Assembly: GCA_900155495.1 (NCBI GenBank)
Contig: FTLJ01000281.1
Span: 50,230-114,229 of the forward strand
Origin: Porogramme epimiltina
Taxonomy: Eukaryota; Basidiomycota; Agaricomycetes; Polyporales; Polyporaceae
Length of the DNA: 64,000 bases
Reading direction: 5' to 3'
Shown: piece after piece, positions 59,416 to 64,000 of the stretch
How positions within the stretch are numbered: position 1 is the stretch's first letter
How the letters are laid out: each line of letters starts with the position of its first letter
Translations under genes and position numbers: made by a program
Notes under the pieces: model-generated
What the model was told of the DNA's origin: nothing
Database searches by the model: none
Seen by the model: only the letters and a program-made list of their open reading frames with translations

Positions 59416-60725
59416 GATGTTACGCGCAACCTACTCTCAGATCCCATGCGACACCCCCCCCCCCATACCCCTGCCTCCCATCCACAGACATCCCGACTCC
59501 ATTCTTTCATTCGTTGCCCGAGCTACTAACATAGTGTATTCCCACCGGTTCACGAGGGTGGCCGACTGGGTGCATTTGACTTGCGACCCGCCGAGCTATC
59601 CTGGTCAATCCGGCCTAGTTAATCCCTGTTGGGTGCGGCGCGCCGCGTCGCACCCGTGCTCAGTTATGCAGCATATACGGCACTCGCCGAGCCGCCGCCC
59701 TCGCCACTTCCGGTATAGTAACAGCGCCTATAACATCCAGTATAGACCTGTTTACCCGTGCGTGCATCTTGTTTGTCCGTGCTCCGCGAGTGGTAGTTGT
59801 AGATCATAATAACACTATACATTGATATCCTGTCTCCTCGTTCAATGAACCGTCTGAACCTCCCCGACCAGACTTCGCCACGCTATCCAAACTGTCGCTC
59901 GACTACCTCCCAAATCCGACACCGTCAGCCTCAACCCGATCTCGAGTGTCCCTACGAATGCGTGAAACGTCTGACGACGCAGTCTCCAATCGACGCCCGC
60001 TATGGACTTTGTTGCTGATTTCCTCTCATCTCGACCCCTTTCAGAGTACCAGCACGAGCTATGTGCTACGTGCCGAGCTCAGGGCCTCGACATACGCACG
60101 CCATCGGGACGTCCAGCCAATCTGACAACAGCAGTCAGCCTCATCCAAGAACCAGTCTCGATCTTAACAACATGTATATATGAGACCGTGCAGCCGTCTC
60201 TAGCCCCCTAGTCTCTTTCTCATCCCTACCACCATGCGCACACCAAAGAGCGGCTCTCATCAGGTACTCCCGAGCAGTGCTACCTCGTCGTTTGCCGGAG
60301 CTGGTCTCGGTGAAGGTGGCGGCGGGGCTGGTCCTCGGGCTTCTTCGTTCCCGTTCCTGCTCCTCGATCCGTTCGCTGCTGCCCCCCGTTTCTCCCCGCA
60401 GATGCTCGATAGACTCGACGGCCTGGCGCCGAAGAGGCCGAAAATGACGTCGAAGACCCGACCGCGACGACGAGGGCGAGGACGATACCAGCGCTTGGCA
60501 GACGACGTGGGGGGTGGTGTGAGCGGCGGCTGACATGGTGTGGTAGACGTCGGCGAGGTGGGGCGAGGGGCTGGCCACCCTGATGACCTCTGCTTCCTCG
60601 ACGGTGGTATAGTATGGGCTGTGCTCTATGTGCTGTGAAAATTCGTGGACGCTTCTGCTTCGTGCTTCGGATGTGGTGCAGCGTTTGGTGGTGTTACTTC
60701 TTTCCACGTTCTCTTCAGGTTTCCT

Positions 60726-60897
60726 CGCAAGACACTCGACCGACAGGCGCAACCTCGACCTCAACCTCGACATCGACATCGACATCGGCATCGACATCGA
60801 CATCGACCCAGCATAGGGCTCTAGTCTGTGGGGTTTGCGGCGGAACCGCCACCGTCGTAGGCTTCTCGGGCCTGAGTTCTCGACCGACACTCGACAC
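60726..60897. repeat. Long direct repeat, copy 1
   Basis: This unit begins with CAAGACACTCGACCGACA and ends in CTCGACCGACACTCGACAC. It recurs at 60951-61086. The two copies are near-identical over the stretch from CAGCATAGGGCTCTAGTC to GTAGGCTTCTCGGGCCTG (about 60807-60875 and 61001-61062). They differ mainly in the length of an internal GACATC hexamer array: about 60752-60808 in this copy and shorter in copy 2. Confidence 0.85.
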
Positions 60898-60950
60898 AAT
60901 ACCACGACACGGGCGCCACGACGCAGCGTTGCTTCTTTCCAAGCTTTCTT

Positions 60951-61086
60951 TGCAAGACACTCGACCGACATACGCGACATCGACATCGACATCGACTCAG
61001 CATAGGGCTCTAGTCTGTGGGGTTTGCGGCGGCACCGCCACCGTCGTAGGCTTCTCGGGCCTGGGCTCTCGACCGACATTCGACAC
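60951..61086. repeat. Long direct repeat, copy 2
   Basis: This is the second copy of the unit at 60726-60897, with a contracted GACATC array (60976-60996). It is followed by a 9-bp tandem (GACCGACAC, three perfect units at 61101-61127). Difference in array length between the copies suggests slippage after duplication. Confidence 0.85.
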
Positions 61087-61493
61087 GGCACGAACCACGC
61101 GACCGACACGACCGACACGACCGACACGATCGACGCCCGACACAACTCGGGGGTTCTTGGGAGGAAAGGGGGGGCAGGGGAAGTATGGTCTGAATGGATG
61201 AGCACTCGATACCCTACTCGTTGATCGAGTTGACAGCACCATTTCTTTTCTAGGACGTGCGTGGATCTTGCAGGCAGTTCATGCGCGCATGGTAGGCTTC
61301 GTTGTGGAACCGGTGAGCACTCGCTACGTGGTTTCGGGGCATCTGATGACGTGTTGCTCCTCCACAGTTGGGTTATCTGGGGACTCTGTTGAGCTGAGCC
61401 GCACATGCAACTTGCAACCCTGAGAGGGTACTCCCGATTTCTGGATGCGAGCGTTGTCTCGGTACAGCCGCCATCTAGGTACCGTGATCCTGA

Positions 61494-61579
61494 CATTTTC
61501 TGGGTACACCCCATGCTTCGTCGAGGCCTTGCCACCCTCTCGAACGCTGATTATCGGGTTCTGGGGGATATGACCTGCC
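61494..61579. repeat. 86-bp direct repeat, copy A
   Basis: The unit starts CATTTTCTGGGTA and ends in GACCTGCC. Copy B is 61639-61724, also 86 bp, with scattered substitutions. A partial extra start of the unit lies at about 61622-61635, and the unit boundaries are sharp. Confidence 0.8.
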
Positions 61580-61638
61580 TCTGGCATCGGTTATCAAGGT
61601 GCCGCGATTTCTAGCTGCTACCATTTTCTGGGTACCGC

Positions 61639-61724
61639 CATTTTCTGGGTATACGTCTTGTTTCGTCGAGGCCTCGCCACCCTCTCGAATGCCTGACTTC
61701 GGGTTCTGGGGGACACGAGCTGCC
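61639..61724. repeat. 86-bp direct repeat, copy B
   Basis: This is the second copy of the 61494-61579 unit, same length, sharing the core TTTCGTCGAGGCC / GCCACCCTCTCGAA and the GGGTTCTGGGGGA tail. No open frame with a known domain is associated with it. Confidence 0.8.
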
Positions 61725-61744
61725 ACTAGTCTCCGCGGAGATAC

Positions 61745-61795
61745 GGGATCTGGGGGATATTGGGATCTGGGGGATATTGGGATCTGGGGGACATT
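61745..61795. repeat. 17-bp tandem repeat, three units
   Basis: Three adjacent units of GGGATCTGGGGGATATT lie at 61745-61761, 61762-61778 and 61779-61795; the third has one C for T change. The unit is G-rich on the + strand, with runs of three and five G. Confidence 0.9.
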
Positions 61796-62393
61796 GGTCA
61801 CGCGGGAGACTTGCCACCTCACGCGGGCCATAGGGGTACCCGAGGGATGTGACACCCTCCGTCGTCTCTGGGGTAGTGCGCACTGCCACGGAGGCGACAA
61901 GCTAACAGGGTACCCCCCTCATCGAACTTTCGATCACACACAACTCCTGCAGGAGGCCACTTCCCTTCCTTCGTAGTGCCCCTGTCTTCCGAGTTCGGAA
62001 CGAGAGGGACCCTACGAAGAGAGTGAAGTGGGTCGTCGCGCGGAGCTTTCAGGGATGATTTCAACTTGAGGTGTGAGGTGCCGTCGAATTGAGAAGGTCA
62101 CGTGACCGATCCCTCCATCGGTTCGTCGTTGAGGTTCCTTTGGCACGCTTTCAGTCTACTTCGCAATACTTTTCCAGCATTCATGGTCGTGTATTCCATA
62201 TTACGTCATGGAGGTCTCCTTTCAGCTGGTACCTTGTCACGACGTGCTCATTTTGAAGTTGTAGTCCTCCAAATAGACATTCACTGAGTCGTGCGGTAAG
62301 ACGGCAGCCAACGATGGAAAGCATGATCTACGTACTTCGAGATATAGCACACGGGATGTTTGATGTACATAATATACACGTCGGTCGCCTAGT

Positions 62394-63035
62394 TTACGAC
62401 TGACTCGCGGCGAGTATTTGCTCAACTCTCTTGACCTTGCCTTCGTTGCCAGTTCCTGGGGCGATCTCGCGGTCGACGCGGGTACCGATGCGGATGTCGG
62501 TCGCAACGCGTGGGGCACCTTTGGCGTGGACGGCAGCGTGACAAGCGTGGATAGCATCCATGACTTCTGACCATGGACCCTCTGCCAGAAGCGGGTGATA
62601 AGCACATCGCAGACTCGGGGAGCGTAACGCACATACCCAAATTAGTGCCATATCCACTGTAAATATTGCTTGAGTACCCGAAAATGGCGAGGTGAATGTC
62701 AAGGACGTTCAACTTACTGCATCTGTAAATGACGTCAATTTCTGTCTACTAGCGAGGGCGCCTCATCAGCTTCCACCTGCCTTGTGTTTGAGGCCAGTCT
62801 TCTCTAGGACACGCGCGCATTCTGCGATGTACTCCGCCACCTGAGCGGGGAGGTGTATGACGATCTGCGTTATCGGTGTCTATAACGGAGGCTTACCGAA
62901 GGCTCCCCGGTGCCCATCGGTATCAGGCAGAAGTCTGTTAATTTAGGGAGTGTATCTGTAAGAAGCCCAATACAACGCGGCAAACAAGTGACGGTTTCCA
63001 CCTGCGACTGCGTAAAGATCGACCTTGTCGGCCAT
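62394..63035 (-). CDS. ECM15: ECM15/UPF0045 (MTH1187-type) thiamine-binding protein
   Basis: This is a small ferredoxin-like-fold protein of the MTH1187/ECM15 family, reported to bind thiamine; its cellular role is unclear. Six exons give 114 residues, close to the family's usual 100 or so. They are 63002-63035, 62897-62934, 62781-62840, 62718-62722, 62637-62656 and 62394-62581. The product starts MADKVDLYAVADFCLIPMGT, then GEPSVAEYIAECARVLEKTG, LKHKMHGYGTNLEGPWSEVM, and ends with GAPRVATDIRIGTRVDREI and KRVEQILAASQS. The family blocks DFCLIPMGTGEPS, GYGTNLEG and DIRIGTR are all present. The fourth exon is only 5 nt and encodes Met and part of His. The intron before it appears to use a GC donor. 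The gene is divergent from the GID5-like gene, with 362 bp between start codons. Confidence 0.9.
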
Positions 63036-63397
63036 GCTGGACGTGTTATGGGGCGACGTCGAGGGACGCGGTAGAGTGTGGAGGCGAGCTGAGTTGGGCC
63101 GGTTCGGAAGATGAGCGAGATTGGAGGCCGGACCGGCGGCGCGGCGGCTGCGATCGAGGGACGCGTCGGCGCTGGGTGCTGCAGCGAAGGGCCGGGGGCG
63201 CGCGTTACCCGCAGGCTCCAGGAGTCAGCGCGCGGGAAGTCGGACCCAGTGCACACTCTTGCCTCGGCCACCACCCTGAGTCTCCCAGGTTCTCTCTCCG
63301 CACGGCCCCTCCTCTCACGTCCCGTCTCCGCCTCTCGGTCTGGACACGCGTATTTAGGACATGAAACGTGCGGCAGCGCACGCCCACCGGTAGCGCC
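63036..63397. other. Divergent promoter region, ECM15-like / GID5-like
   Basis: This 362-bp gap separates the two start codons and holds both promoters. It is GC-rich, with CT-rich sequence just upstream of the + strand ATG (about 63280-63340). No TATA box is seen close to either start. Confidence 0.45.
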
Positions 63398-64000
63398 ATG
63401 ACCATCACGACCATCGACGTCCCCACCCTCAAGACAGTCAAGAACTCTGTCATAGGCAACCGCACCGCTAAGGGATCCTATGGGAGAGACGAGTTGTTTA
63501 TTTCCAGGTACGCCTATTGCCGACATGAGGTTCATGTGTTCACTAAGCTTTGGGTAGACTCGTGGAATGTATCACCGACACCCCTGCTTCTCTAGACGGC
63601 CCCGGCACCCCGGCTGAGGTCCGGATTGAAGCTGCACACATTATCGCCTCGCTATCCTATGGTATGTTATCTCGATACGCACACAACCATGTGTTTCCTG
63701 AGGCGGGAGTCCCAGGTTCCCCGGATGCCCTCAGAACGCTGCTCAGACTCAACGCCGCCCAGCCTCTCCTGTATGCAATTTCCACCTTCCAGCCCTCCGA
63801 CCCCGACGCTCTGAAAGCCGCCCTCGCCCGCGCCCTCCGCGCTCTCTCCGCCGCCGTCGCGGACACCGTCGGTCCCTCCCAATGGGGCCTCTCCTCGCAC
63901 TCCTCCGACCTCCGCCGCGAAGCCAAAGCGGCACTCGACTACCTCTTCCAGGTGCGCCCCCTCCCCGCCCCCAAAGCAGCCTACCAACACGCCCCCCCTC
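63398..64000 (+). CDS. GID5/Vid28/ARMC8-like armadillo-repeat protein, 5' part
   Basis: In yeast, Gid5/Vid28 is the scaffold of the GID/CTLH ubiquitin ligase that presents gluconeogenic enzymes for degradation; ARMC8 is the animal form. The ATG at 63398 gives MTITTIDVPTLKTVKNSVIG and NRTAKGSYGRDELFIS. The KNSVIGN block resembles the start of ARMC8. An intron (about 63508-63560) joins in frame to RLVECITDTPASLDGPGTPA, and EVRIEAAHIIASLSYG follows. A second intron leads to SPDALRTLLRLNAAQPLLYA. These are alpha-helical armadillo-type repeats. A third donor lies near 63953. The gene runs off the right edge, so the rest of the repeats are missing here. The alternative is another armadillo-repeat protein. 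Confidence 0.68.

Larger units (their letters stand above)
59416..62393. other. Repeat-rich intergenic island, about 3 kb
   Basis: No convincing gene lies between the exchanger stop and the ECM15-like stop. The first 0.8 kb is unremarkable and includes exchanger 3' UTR. From about 60700 to 61800 the DNA is built from nested direct repeats, listed separately. A minus-strand frame stays open for about 460 codons across them (61535-60141), but it lacks an ATG at its 5' end and any domain; the opening is explained by repeat units that are multiples of three. A + strand ATG frame at 60234-60533 (99 codons, Gly/Arg-rich) is also uncertain. Confidence 0.5.

Overview
The window reads as nuclear DNA of a filamentous basidiomycete, most likely an Agaricomycete; a polypore-type fungus is my guess, not something the sequence proves. 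Protein-coding genes are split by many short introns (about 40-80 nt, GT-AG with CT-rich acceptors). Intergenic gaps are short, GC content is high and patchy, and there is a basidiomycete-type DUF6533 membrane protein. No rRNA, tRNA, CRISPR array, insertion sequence or complete transposon was recognised.

Layout. 0.5-4.7 kb: two tandem paralogous F-box genes (+). 4.8-8.0 kb: a Hook-type dynein adaptor (-), divergent from an RNA 3'-phosphate cyclase (8.4-9.7 kb, +). 10.8-13.2 kb: a secreted, probably GPI-anchored GH13 enzyme (-) whose active-site substitutions point to an Agt-type cell-wall alpha-glucanotransferase. 14.4-18.3 kb: the telomere protein POT1 (+), with an internally duplicated OB-like block. 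18.5-19.8 kb: an unknown one-TM protein (-), divergent from a heat-shock transcription factor (20.0-21.9 kb, +). 22.7-24.5 kb: mitochondrial branched-chain 2-oxoacid dehydrogenase E1-beta (-). 24.7-27.1 kb: a CreC-like WD40 protein (+). 29.1-31.9 kb: an oligopeptide transporter (-).

31.9-36.8 kb is a gene-poor stretch of almost 5 kb. It is followed on the minus strand by LIS1/PAC1 (36.8-38.5), a Gfd2/YDR514C-like RNase-H-fold protein (38.9-40.7) and a YTH m6A reader (41.7-44.5). Next come a TilS-type tRNA lysidine synthetase (45.1-47.0, +), a Srp40/Nopp140 nucleolar protein (47.1-48.7, -), lumazine synthase (49.0-49.6, +), a Gtr1/RagA GTPase (50.1-51.3, +), a DUF6533 protein (52.4-54.1, +), a histidine phosphatase (54.5-55.7, +), a PRXL2/AAED1-like peroxiredoxin (55.8-56.9, -) and a vacuolar Ca2+/H+ exchanger (57.1-59.4, +). 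59.4-62.4 kb is a repeat-rich island without a convincing gene. The window ends with a small ECM15/UPF0045 thiamine-binding protein (62.4-63.0, -) containing a 5-nt micro-exon, and the 5' part of a GID5/ARMC8-type armadillo gene (63.4 kb onwards, +).

The genes are mostly unlinked housekeeping functions, not one pathway. Thematic pairs exist: Hook and LIS1 (dynein transport); CreC, GID5 and the GH13 enzyme (carbon regulation and alpha-glucan); Gtr1, the peptide transporter and BCKDH E1-beta (amino-acid supply and sensing). Exon limits were set by eye from splice signals, reading frame and protein-family continuity, so gene ends are firmer than individual junctions.
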